Assembly (NCBI GenBank): GCA_017404785.1
Contig: JAFRBQ010000019.1
Location: 62,001 to 126,000 of the forward strand
Origin: Erysipelotrichaceae bacterium
GTDB lineage: Bacteria > Bacillota_I > Bacilli_A > Erysipelotrichales > Erysipelotrichaceae
Direction: 5' to 3'
Length of the DNA stretch: 64,000 nt
Below are positions 8,520 to 15,738 of this stretch, in pieces. Each line of letters starts with the position of its first letter. Within the stretch, counting starts at the first letter, position 1. The notes beneath the pieces were generated by a model. That model worked only from the letters and a program-made list of their open reading frames with translations. It was not told the DNA's origin and ran no database searches. A program made the translations under genes and the position numbers.

Positions 8520-8548
8520 AAAGGCTTTTTTCAAAAAAAGTCTTTTTT
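8520..8548 (+). terminator. Terminator after the TetR-type gene
   Basis: Stem AAAGGCTTTTTT / AAAAAAGTCTTT with one G-T pair and a tiny loop, followed by six T. Confidence 0.75.
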
Positions 8549-8570
8549 AATGCGCTTACATTTGTTTATT

Positions 8571-8599
8571 TTGAATCTGAAAAGAAAAACAGTGATAAA
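8571..8599 (+). promoter_or_regulatory. Promoter candidate of the first LTA-synthase-like gene
   Basis: TTGAAT (8571-8576), 17-base spacer, GATAAA (8594-8599). The predicted start of transcription is only 3-4 bases before the ATG at 8610, which rules out the longer frame beginning at 8550. Confidence 0.55.
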
Positions 8600-8609
8600 A
8601 TATCCGGGT

Positions 8610-10664
8610 ATGTATATGGAAAAACTTAAGAAATGGCTGAAGAGTCACAGTAAAGATATCTTGATGGATATTGCCGGGTATTTTCTGATCCTGCTTTACT
8701 TTGAACTGCTGCTCTACTATCAGCTTCATGCATCTTTGCAGGGTTTCAGTTTCTGGAACGTCATGTTCCTGATACCTGAAGCTCTTGTTCTGGCCAGTAT
8801 TTCCGGCTGGTTCTCAGGAAGGACAAGTAACGGGATATTCAAGACAATACTGATATTTGCGTTATCGCTGTTCTATATAGTGGATCTTATATACTTCAAG
8901 ACTTTCGGATCGCTGCTTTCGGCTTCCATGGTCTCAGCAGGAGGCAATGCCGTAACGGGTTTCTGGTGGAGCATCTCCAATACGCTTAAGGAAAATGCTC
9001 TGGCGATCTTCCTGATGGAGATTCCGGTTTTCATGACTCTGATCGATTCGCTATTTATCAGAAAGAACAGTATTCATCATGATGTCATTGAAAGAGTTGC
9101 GCTTTTTGCGATGTCTTTTATGATCTGGTCATTGATCGTCTCGATGTTGCCGATAACCGGAAGAGCTGACCAGAGTGCCTATGGTGCCTATCATTCACGC
9201 TTTGTCGATACTGATACAGCCTCAAGAAAACTTGGCGTATTGCCAAACTTCATCGTTGAAACAAAGTGTGCACTTTTCGGTGCAGATGGCTATGATGATA
9301 CTCTGGAAACGATAAACGAGCTGGTGGCCGAAGAGGAGGAAGTCGAGGAAGAAGAAACAGAAAAGATCAGCTATAACGAATATGCCGGTCTTGATTTTGC
9401 GAAGCTTTCTCAAATAAGTGACGATGAGACCATAAAGTCGTTATGCAATTATCTTTCCGGGATCTATCCAAGCATCAAAAATGACTATACCGGCATGTTT
9501 GAAGGTTATAACCTGATCTATATCTGTGCCGAATCATTCTCAAGACTCGCGATCGATAAAGAGATCACGCCGACTTTATATAAACTGGCGAACAACGGCA
9601 TCGTTCTGGAAAACTACTACAATTCCTTCAGGAACGTCACGACAAATGGTGAATATGCCTTTCTGACAGGCTTATGGCCGGATGTTGCCAGAGCCAATAC
9701 CAACGGCGGAAACATTACCGGTACCATGGGCCAGTCGATCGACAACAATATGTCCATGGCTCTGGGAAACATGTTCAACAGAAACGAAGGTATTCAAAGC
9801 CGCGGTTATCATAACTATTACGGTTATTATTACGGAAGAAATCAGACTCTTCCGAATATGGGTTTTGACTGCAAGTTCATGGATGATGGAATGTCTTTCA
9901 CATATTCGTGGCCTGCTTCCGATCTGGAGATGATGGAACAGTCCGTCGACGACTATATCAATGATGAACTTTTCACTACCTATTACATGACTTTCTCAGG
10001 TCATGGCAATTATACGACCGACAACATCATGGTCTATAAGAACATCAGCCATGTTGATGATATGATCGATGAAACGCTTCCGATCAGTGCCATCGGTTAT
10101 CTTTCAGCCAACTACGAACTGGAAAAAGCCATGACTTATCTGCTTGAAAGGCTTGAAGAGGCTGGCATACTGGATAAGACTGTCATAGTTCTGAGCGGCG
10201 ATCATTATCCTTACTATCTCAGCGAGATAGGCTATGAAGCCTTGAGCGGCGAAAAATACGAGGATAGTACGGATATCTTTAAATCGACCTGCATCATCTA
10301 CAATTCGGGTATAAAAGAGCCGATAAGAGTAGATACGCCTTGCTGCAACGTCGATATCCTGCCGACCATCTACAATCTCTTCGGTATCGAATATGATTCA
10401 AGACTCTATGCCGGAACTGATATCTTCGGTAACGGAACCCATATTGCTCAACTCTACAACAAATCGTTCGTGACCGATCTGGTCAAATACGATTACGCGA
10501 GTGGCGAAGCAGTTTGGTTCGATATCGACGGCTATGATGAGGAATATCTTGATCGCTATCTTGAAAAGATGATCTCGATCGTCAAAAACCGCTATGCCAT
10601 GTCCATAAACATCGAGCAGAGCGATTTCTATGAATTTGTATTAAATAATTATAAACAGAACTGA
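8610..10664 (+). CDS. LTA synthase / phosphoglycerol transferase-like membrane enzyme
   Basis: 684 residues from the chosen ATG. About five membrane helices (residues 17-40, 48-68, 78-95, 128-150, 160-181) precede an acidic linker (EEEEVEEEETE) and an extracellular sulfatase-fold domain from about residue 295. IYICAESFSRL supplies the first metal ligand (E), VTTNGEYAF near 343 carries the threonine expected to become phosphoglycerol-modified, and SGDHYPYYL near 528 holds the Asp/His metal ligands. LTA synthases use phosphatidylglycerol to extend glycerol-phosphate polymers. The frame extends 20 codons upstream to 8550, but a promoter sits inside that stretch; ATG 8616 is an alternative. A second family member lies at 49128. 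Primase, synthase or other polymer function cannot be decided. Confidence 0.85.
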   Translation: MYMEKLKKWLKSHSKDILMDIAGYFLILLYFELLLYYQLHASLQGFSFWNVMFLIPEALVLASISGWFSGRTSNGIFKTILIFALSLFYIVDLIYFKTFGSLLSASMVSAGGNAVTGFWWSISNTLKENALAIFLMEIPVFMTLIDSLFIRKNSIHHDVIERVALFAMSFMIWSLIVSMLPITGRADQSAYGAYHSRFVDTDTASRKLGVLPNFIVETKCALFGADGYDDTLETINELVAEEEEVEEEETEKISYNEYAGLDFAKLSQISDDETIKSLCNYLSGIYPSIKNDYTGMFEGYNLIYICAESFSRLAIDKEITPTLYKLANNGIVLENYYNSFRNVTTNGEYAFLTGLWPDVARANTNGGNITGTMGQSIDNNMSMALGNMFNRNEGIQSRGYHNYYGYYYGRNQTLPNMGFDCKFMDDGMSFTYSWPASDLEMMEQSVDDYINDELFTTYYMTFSGHGNYTTDNIMVYKNISHVDDMIDETLPISAIGYLSANYELEKAMTYLLERLEEAGILDKTVIVLSGDHYPYYLSEIGYEALSGEKYEDSTDIFKSTCIIYNSGIKEPIRVDTPCCNVDILPTIYNLFGIEYDSRLYAGTDIFGNGTHIAQLYNKSFVTDLVKYDYASGEAVWFDIDGYDEEYLDRYLEKMISIVKNRYAMSINIEQSDFYEFVLNNYKQN

Positions 10665-10687
10665 CAGATGATCACCTGTCAGTTTTA
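10659..10687. terminator. Shared terminator between converging genes
   Basis: AACTGACAG / CTGTCAGTT is a perfect 9-bp stem with T tracts, overlapping both the stop of the LTA-synthase-like gene and the stop of tmcAL. Confidence 0.85.
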
Positions 10688-11769
10688 ATTATCGGTCCCT
10701 GAAGTTCTCTTTTCATGTAGGCTTCAGGATCTTTGAACAATGTGGCATAAAGGCAGTTGACTTTCCATTCCAGATCCTTATATGGATCAGGGAGGTGCTT
10801 GAACTGGGTGATGATATTCAGATCGTCTTTAAGCTTCTTTAAATATGCCTGACCTTTACTGTTGAAACCAAGGACTCTGATGTAGTCGTTGTCAGGAAGG
10901 GCAGCCACGTCTCTTTTTTTGACCTGATTGGCTATATGCATCAGGATCCTCTGGATCCTTGAACGGGTGTATCTTCTTGATACGGAAGCCTTGATGAAAT
11001 CCTCATAATTGCTGTATCTGTAGGCGTTGTCTTTCAACAGATTCTCGATCCCTTCTGAGACCATGAAGATCTCTTTCAGATCATCTCTGTCACTGGTCAA
11101 TAAAAGTCTTCTGATATAAGGGTAAAGATCTTCGTTGTAGACCGGTTCATCTATTTTTATTGGACAGGTTAAAGATACGTCTTTTCCTTCCTTCAGGGCT
11201 TTTCTGATCGCTGTAGCGGAAGATATGACATCTATATCGCTTGAAAGATAATCGTTAGTCCTTTGGATGGATAGCGGCTTTATATCTCTGCCTTTTAGAG
11301 CCTTCAGATATGCGATTGCCAGGATGTCGTTTGGATATAGTGATCCGCTTAACAGGCCATAAGATTTAGGGTAGGAGTTGCCGTCATGGAGAAGTTCCTT
11401 GAGCCTTGTAACATCCACTTCTAGTTCGGAATATTTCTTCAGTTCTTCAAGGTTGTTGGTCTCGGAACCGAAGACCAGGGTATCGATCCTAAGATCATTC
11501 AATATCTCTACAGCCTTTCGTCCATAGACGTACGCATTCTGCAGAGTATAAATGTATGGCAGTTCTACGACAAGATCGATCCCATGTTTTAGGGCTGTCT
11601 CTGTTTTGGCGAATTTATTGATGATCGAAAGATCACCGCGCTGATTGTAATTTCCGGTTATGACTGCGATCAGAAGATCACACTCAGAGATCTCTCTGGC
11701 TTTTTCAAGATGATAGAGATGGCCGTTATGGAAAGGGTTGTATTCAGCGATTATTCCCGTTACTTTCAT
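10672..11769 (-). CDS. tmcAL: tRNA(Met) cytidine acetate ligase TmcAL
   Basis: 365 residues. TmcAL (formerly YlbM) activates acetate with ATP and places it on C34 of elongator tRNA-Met to give ac4C. The nucleotidyltransferase motif is at the very start: GIIAEYNPFHNGHLYHL (HNGH at residues 13-16). YNQRGDLSIINKF, LPYIYTLQNAYVYGRKAV and the C-terminal RIQRILMHI segment follow the family. The frame runs 17 codons further upstream to 11820, but that part overlaps the divergent yceD start and lacks conservation, so the ATG at 11769 is chosen. No Shine-Dalgarno precedes it; a -10-like TATAAT on the minus strand ends about 6 bases away, so the mRNA may be leaderless. Confidence 0.93.
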   Translation of the reverse strand: MKVTGIIAEYNPFHNGHLYHLEKAREISECDLLIAVITGNYNQRGDLSIINKFAKTETALKHGIDLVVELPYIYTLQNAYVYGRKAVEILNDLRIDTLVFGSETNNLEELKKYSELEVDVTRLKELLHDGNSYPKSYGLLSGSLYPNDILAIAYLKALKGRDIKPLSIQRTNDYLSSDIDVISSATAIRKALKEGKDVSLTCPIKIDEPVYNEDLYPYIRRLLLTSDRDDLKEIFMVSEGIENLLKDNAYRYSNYEDFIKASVSRRYTRSRIQRILMHIANQVKKRDVAALPDNDYIRVLGFNSKGQAYLKKLKDDLNIITQFKHLPDPYKDLEWKVNCLYATLFKDPEAYMKRELQGPIIKTDR

Positions 11770-11774
11770 AAGAA

Positions 11775-11786
11775 TATTATATAATA
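11775..11786. promoter_or_regulatory. Symmetric -10 element serving tmcAL and yceD
   Basis: TATTATATAATA is a perfect 12-bp palindrome containing TATAAT on both strands. The plus-strand hexamer (11780-11785) ends 6 bases before the yceD ATG; the minus-strand hexamer (11781-11776) ends 6 bases before the tmcAL ATG. No convincing -35 is visible on either side. Confidence 0.6.
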
Positions 11787-11791
11787 AGGCC

Positions 11792-12286
11792 ATGATCATA
11801 AAACTGAGCGATCTTATCAATCTGGCTAAGGAAAAGACTTATCCGGTCAATATTGATAAATATGAAGTAAAAGAAAATGTCTTTCTTAGAAGGCTCGAAG
11901 ATGTGCAGGGGGATATCAGCTTTTATTATGATGCCGCTGATGAGCTTAGAATCAATTACCACATCATCGGCAATATGGTCTGTCCCTGTGCCATCTCTTT
12001 GGAAGACGTATATGTTCCATTTGACCTGAGTGAAGACGACAGAGTCGTACACAAAGAGAATGAAGATGGCTTTTATCTTAATGAAGATATGTCGGTAGAA
12101 AAGCTGGTCGAATATATAGTGTGGCCGGAAGTTCCGATAAAAGTTGTAAAAAAAGAAAAAATAGAGTATTCTAGAGGGGATGGTTGGTCTTTTGTATCCG
12201 AAAAAGATTATGAATCATCTCGTGATGATGAAATAGATCCACGGTTACAGAAGCTTATGGAATACAAAGTTGAGGAGGATGACTAA
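11792..12286 (+). CDS. YceD family protein (DUF177)
   Basis: 164 residues. YceD proteins nearly always precede rpmF in bacteria and are linked to large-subunit rRNA or ribosome maturation, with no enzymatic role proven. The family core is [19 protein letters not shown] (two cysteines near residues 69-71), followed by an acidic middle and the closing acidic segment [13 protein letters not shown]. The frame reaches back to 11738, but the start chosen is the ATG at 11792, which begins the conserved [11 protein letters not shown]. The stop is 2 bases before the rpmF start. There is no plsX behind rpmF, unlike many Firmicutes. Confidence 0.9.
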   Translation: MIIKLSDLINLAKEKTYPVNIDKYEVKENVFLRRLEDVQGDISFYYDAADELRINYHIIGNMVCPCAISLEDVYVPFDLSEDDRVVHKENEDGFYLNEDMSVEKLVEYIVWPEVPIKVVKKEKIEYSRGDGWSFVSEKDYESSRDDEIDPRLQKLMEYKVEEDD

Positions 12287-12288
12287 GA

Positions 12289-12438
12289 ATGGCTGTTCAG
12301 CAAAGAAGAAATTCAAAGACACGTAAGGCTAAAAGAAGAACTCATTATAAATTAATGGCACCTGCTATGGTCAAATGTCCATCTTGCGGTGAATACAAAT
12401 TAGCTCACAGAGCTTGCCCTAACTGCGGCGCTAAATAA
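12289..12438 (+). CDS. rpmF: 50S ribosomal protein L32
   Basis: 49 residues, too short for a 60-residue ORF filter. It begins [19 protein letters not shown], the basic L32 start, and carries the zinc-type cysteine set CPSC near residues 30-33 and CPNC near 43-46, so this is the zinc-containing (C+) form. A GAGGAGG ribosome binding site lies inside the end of yceD and the genes are 2 bases apart, so translation is probably coupled. Confidence 0.97.
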   Translation: MAVQQRRNSKTRKAKRRTHYKLMAPAMVKCPSCGEYKLAHRACPNCGAK

Positions 12439-12447
12439 GTGTCAATG

Positions 12448-12472
12448 AAGAAGAAGTAATTCTTCTTTTTTA
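12448..12472 (+). terminator. Terminator after rpmF
   Basis: AAGAAGAA / TTCTTCTT stem with a GTAA tetraloop and a T tract, 10 bases after the rpmF stop. Confidence 0.8.
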
Positions 12473-12482
12473 TTTTTCGATT

Positions 12483-12534
12483 AAAAAAAGTTTTCTTTTA
12501 CAGGATCGTTTATCTGTGAAAGAAAACTTTTTTT
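12483..12534. terminator. Long bidirectional terminator between rpmF and the HD-GYP gene
   Basis: An inverted repeat of 21 positions with one mismatch (left arm 12483-12503, core AGTTTTCTTT; right arm 12514-12534, core AAAGAAAACT) with T tracts on both strands, directly behind the stop of the minus-strand gene. Confidence 0.88.
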
Positions 12535-12538
12535 GTTT

Positions 12539-13855
12539 TTACAGATCATCTTCAACTGTACCGTCATCGATCAAAGAAAGCAGGATCGCTGCATATTTTA
12601 TATCGAACTGTCGGCCCATTCCCTTGAGTATCTCGTTTCTTACTTCTTCTTTATTCAGGGCATCGCGATAACTCCTTGATGAAGTCATGGCATCGTAGGC
12701 ATCGGCTACAGCAATGATCCTGGCTATTGCCGGGATCTCTTCACCTTTGAGTCCTTCAGGATAGCCTGTACCGTCATAGCGTTCATGGTGGTAGTTGGCT
12801 CCAAGAGCCAGATATGGCGATTCCTTGATGCTGGAGAGGATCTCCTTGCCCAGAGTCGGATGCAGCTTGATATTTTCAAATTCTTCATCAGTCAGCTTAC
12901 CGGTCTTGTTTATGACATCGTCTCTGACGCCGATCTTTCCAACATCGTGAAGCAGACCGGCAAAATAGACCTGATCGCATTCACTTTCCGACATGCCGGA
13001 AAGTCTGGCGATCTTTCTTGAAAGCGAGGCGACTCTTAAGGAGTGACCACTCGTATACTTGTCCTTGGCATCGATCGCATTGGCTAAAGCCTGAGTGGTC
13101 TCTTCAAGCAGCGCCGCTTCTTTTTCCTGTGCCTCCTTGTAGAACGCCAGTTCTCGAATGCGGGCCTTACCGACTTCATCACCTAAAGAATAGAGCGTAT
13201 AGACATAGAAGACGATGACGACCGCGACCATGGTTATGCTGGTAAGAGAGATGCCATAGAAAAGAAACTGAATGATCGAAGCGAAGGTCGGCAGGATCAG
13301 GCTGATAGCCAGCGAGATTACCAGGCCTTTCTTGAGCCTGTCGGAGTATCTTATCAGCAGCGCTTCCTGAATGATGACGACCGCAAAGGGAATTATGTAG
13401 CTGATGAAGTTGTATGGCGATCGCTGATATCTGTTTGTTGCATCGAATGTATAGTATAGACCAGTGAACTGCGAGATCACAATGAGTATCGTTCCGATCG
13501 CAAACAGGATCTCACAGATCAGGATTTGTTTCGGAAGCTTGGTGGCTCCGCCTTCGTTTATGCATAGATCGCCGATAAAAAGGGTAACCAGAAGCGGGAT
13601 CAGAATGGTCAGGAAATAGGTCATGCCGTTGGTGAATCTGACCATGAATCCGCCCAGATCGCTCATATCGCCACGATAGATATAGGCCAGTCTGTCGACG
13701 ATGAGAAGAAACATTGAACTGAATTCCATCAGTGACATGATGCTTCTTCTTTTGCGCGACATGAAAGACGGCATCAGAGACATGATTGTCAGGACACCAC
13801 AGACACCGCTCATAAACAGCATGATATCAAGCTGCATATTACGTAAAAAATCCAT
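12539..13855 (-). CDS. Membrane-bound HD-GYP domain protein
   Basis: 438 residues. About six to seven membrane helices fill residues 8-220, a helical linker (KEAQEKEAALLEETTQAL) follows, and a complete HD-GYP domain covers about 255-430. Visible residues are HSLRVASLSR, LLHDVGKIGV (HD), KLHPTLG, YHHERYDGTGYP (HHE and GYP) and VADAYDAMTS. HD-GYP proteins hydrolyse cyclic di-GMP or related cyclic dinucleotides; all metal ligands seem present, so it is likely active. The N-terminal part may be a membrane sensor. AGGAGGG precedes the ATG. It is divergent from mraZ. A second HD-GYP domain occurs at 57971-60184. No GGDEF synthase is in the window. Confidence 0.93.
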   Translation of the reverse strand: MDFLRNMQLDIMLFMSGVCGVLTIMSLMPSFMSRKRRSIMSLMEFSSMFLLIVDRLAYIYRGDMSDLGGFMVRFTNGMTYFLTILIPLLVTLFIGDLCINEGGATKLPKQILICEILFAIGTILIVISQFTGLYYTFDATNRYQRSPYNFISYIIPFAVVIIQEALLIRYSDRLKKGLVISLAISLILPTFASIIQFLFYGISLTSITMVAVVIVFYVYTLYSLGDEVGKARIRELAFYKEAQEKEAALLEETTQALANAIDAKDKYTSGHSLRVASLSRKIARLSGMSESECDQVYFAGLLHDVGKIGVRDDVINKTGKLTDEEFENIKLHPTLGKEILSSIKESPYLALGANYHHERYDGTGYPEGLKGEEIPAIARIIAVADAYDAMTSSRSYRDALNKEEVRNEILKGMGRQFDIKYAAILLSLIDDGTVEDDL

Positions 13856-13944
13856 AATCAGCCCTCCTGAATGTCAGTCAAACTTCTTAGATAACGCTAT
13901 AACCTGAACGCCGATGAATACAAGCGCAGTATCAGATAGATTGT

Positions 13945-13973
13945 TTTACTTCTCTTTTTCTTAATTTTACAAT
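13945..13973 (+). promoter_or_regulatory. Promoter candidate upstream of a short transcript
   Basis: TTTACT (13945-13950), 17-base spacer, TACAAT (13968-13973). It faces a hairpin terminator at 14018-14046 with no gene between. Confidence 0.5.
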
Positions 13974-13979
13974 AATTCA

Positions 13980-14046
13980 ACAGCTAAAAATATTCATATG
14001 CTCCATGATTTTTCATTAAAAGTGCAATAAATTTGCACTTTTTTAT
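13980..14046 (+). ncRNA. Candidate small RNA before mraZ
   Basis: About 67 bases from the predicted start after the TACAAT box to the end of the terminator stem AAAAGTGCAA / TTGCACTTTT (14018-14042) with its T tract. The two flanking genes are transcribed away from each other, so the terminator belongs to neither. No ORF with a ribosome binding site is seen. It could instead be an attenuated leader of a longer mraZ transcript. Confidence 0.4.
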
Positions 14047-14112
14047 TTACAAGAGTGGTTTATTTTGGAATAATAGTGGTAGAAAGTGTTTAAAAGTGGG
14101 TAAAAGTGGGAA
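14046..14112 (+). promoter_or_regulatory. mraZ promoter with MraZ operator boxes
   Basis: TTTACA (14046-14051), 17-base spacer, AATAAT (14069-14074). Four AGTG cores start at 14075, 14085, 14095 and 14105, exactly 10 bases apart; the last two are AAAGTGGG, the third last AAAGTGTT. A further AGTGG lies at 14054. MraZ of mycoplasmas and other bacteria binds such direct repeats, so the gene is probably autoregulated. The boxes sit between the -10 and the start codon. Confidence 0.85.
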
Positions 14113-14550
14113 ATGTTCATAGGTGAATACCAGCATAATCTTGACGCCAAAGGGCGCATCATCATTCCCAGCCGATTCCGTGATGAACTTCACAATACTT
14201 TTATCCTGACCAGAGGTCTTGATGGATGTCTGACCATTTATTCACTTGAACAGTGGGAAAAGATGTTTGTGGAGCTCAATAAGCTTCCGACGACCAAAAA
14301 GGATGCCAGATCCTATCTGAGGATGCTGACGACCAGAGCCACTGAATGTACACTGGACAGCCAGGGAAGGATCATCATTCCAAGTTTTCTTTCCAAAGCT
14401 GTCAATATCACCAAGGAATGTGTTGTAGTCGGTGTAAACGATCATATTGAAATCTGGGATAAGAAAGCCTGGGAAGACTACTATCTTGAAGCTTCCAACA
14501 GTTTTGAGGAAGTTGCAGAAAATCTCAATGAGTTGATCAGCAATGACTAA
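14113..14550 (+). CDS. mraZ: Transcriptional regulator MraZ
   Basis: 145 residues with the two AbrB-like swapped-hairpin repeats: GEYQHNLDAKGRIIIPSRFR at 4-23 (quoted to its full 20) and TLDSQGRIIIPSFL around residue 79. MraZ controls the division and wall operon it heads and forms a ring that reads direct repeats; the boxes directly upstream are its likely target. The start ATG follows the last box with only two bases between, leaving GTGGG as a possible ribosome binding site. Overlaps rsmH by 8 bases. Confidence 0.97.
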   Translation: MFIGEYQHNLDAKGRIIIPSRFRDELHNTFILTRGLDGCLTIYSLEQWEKMFVELNKLPTTKKDARSYLRMLTTRATECTLDSQGRIIIPSFLSKAVNITKECVVVGVNDHIEIWDKKAWEDYYLEASNSFEEVAENLNELISND

Positions 14551-15448
14551 ACATATATCTGTAATGCCTGAAAAGGCCATAGAGCTGCTCGATGTGAAGG
14601 AAGGCGGCATCTATGTGGATGGCACTTTAGGAAGAGGCGGCCATTCAAAACTGATCCTTCAGAAACTTGGGAAGGGAAAGCTGTATTGTTTCGACCTCGA
14701 TGTAGAGGCGATCGAAGAGTCCAAAGAAGTACTAAAGGACTATGACAATGTAGTTTATATCCACGATAATTTTGCCAACATGAACAGATATGTGGACAAA
14801 GTCGATGGTATCCTGCTCGACCTGGGTGTTTCATCTCCACAGTTTGATGAGGCGCAAAGAGGTTTTTCTTACCGCAATGACGGACCTCTGGATATGCGCA
14901 TGAACAAGGAAGACAGACTCAGCGCCTATGAAGTAGTAAACAGCTATGATGAGGAAACATTAGTCAGAGTGCTCTGGGATTACGGCGAAGAAAGAAATGC
15001 CCGCCGCATTGCCCGCAGTATCGTGGAAAACAGACCGCTCAATACGACCCTTGAACTGGTGGAAGCCATCAAGAAGGCTTTGCCGGCAAAAGTCCTGAGT
15101 AAGAAAGGCCATCCGGCCAAACAGAGTTTTCAGGCTCTGAGGATCGAGGTCAATAACGAACTTGATTCGCTTAAGAAGTTCCTGAATGAATTTGATGCGA
15201 TTTTAAACAAGGAAGGAAGAGTTGTGATAATAACCTTCCACTCCCTGGAAGACCGTCTGGTAAAGCGGGCTTTCAAGGCTAAAAGCAGCGTAGAAGATGA
15301 TCTGCGCATCGCTTTAAGACCCGAAGAGGTCAAAAAAGCGGATTATGTATTGCTTAACCATGGCGACAAGGCTGACGAGCGGGAGATCGAAAACAACCGC
15401 CGGGCTAAGAGCGCCATTATAAGAGGGATAAAGAAGATAAATGGCTAA
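14543..15448 (+). CDS. rsmH: 16S rRNA (cytosine-1402 N4) methyltransferase
   Basis: 301 residues, the full family length. It methylates N4 of C1402 in the decoding centre using SAM. Markers: HISVMPEKAIELL at the start, the SAM loop DGTLGRGGHS near residue 29, LLDLGVSSPQFDEAQRGFSY near 92, and the C-terminal ITFHSLEDRLVK near 230. It overlaps mraZ and the following ftsL, so the whole cluster is one transcript with coupled translation. Confidence 0.97.
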   Translation: MTKHISVMPEKAIELLDVKEGGIYVDGTLGRGGHSKLILQKLGKGKLYCFDLDVEAIEESKEVLKDYDNVVYIHDNFANMNRYVDKVDGILLDLGVSSPQFDEAQRGFSYRNDGPLDMRMNKEDRLSAYEVVNSYDEETLVRVLWDYGEERNARRIARSIVENRPLNTTLELVEAIKKALPAKVLSKKGHPAKQSFQALRIEVNNELDSLKKFLNEFDAILNKEGRVVIITFHSLEDRLVKRAFKAKSSVEDDLRIALRPEEVKKADYVLLNHGDKADEREIENNRRAKSAIIRGIKKING

Positions 15449-15737
15449 GATCGTTAAGAAGAAAAGAAGAAGATTGAGTTTGAATGGTATAGCTATCATC
15501 GCTTTTTCCTTGTCTCTTCTGTTCTGGCTTGGCTCCTGCCTGATCGTCAATACCGTCAACGCTTCTTTGACGATGAAGATCCAGGCGATGAATCAGGAAC
15601 TGGCCATACTGAAGAATCAGAATCAGTCTCTGACATATGAAATATCAAATCTTGGCAACAAGGACAGAGTGTTTGCTGTAGCTGAAGCAGCTAACCTTGA
15701 CCAGGTCAATGAGAATATCATTTCTGTAGGAGAATAA
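15441..15737 (+). CDS. ftsL: FtsL/DivIC-like cell division protein
   Basis: 98 residues: a basic cytoplasmic start (AKIVKKKRRRLSLN), a single membrane helix at about 16-35, and an outer helical, coiled-coil-like part (MKIQAMNQELAILKNQNQ). This architecture and its place between rsmH and a class B PBP are diagnostic of FtsL, which joins DivIC/FtsB and DivIB to activate septal wall synthesis. Sequence conservation in this family is low, so position is the stronger evidence. Overlaps rsmH by 8 bases; the PBP starts 1 base after its stop. Confidence 0.85.
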   Translation: MAKIVKKKRRRLSLNGIAIIAFSLSLLFWLGSCLIVNTVNASLTMKIQAMNQELAILKNQNQSLTYEISNLGNKDRVFAVAEAANLDQVNENIISVGE

Positions 15738-15738
15738 A

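Noticed and set aside
8550..8609. N-terminal extension of 20 codons for the first LTA-synthase-like protein
   Set aside because: A promoter-like TTGAAT-17-GATAAA lies inside it, it directly follows a terminator, and the residues do not fit the usual cytoplasmic start.
12448..12534. Inverted-repeat mobile element remnant behind rpmF
   Set aside because: Both hairpins have T tracts and stand exactly at the ends of converging genes; they are terminators.
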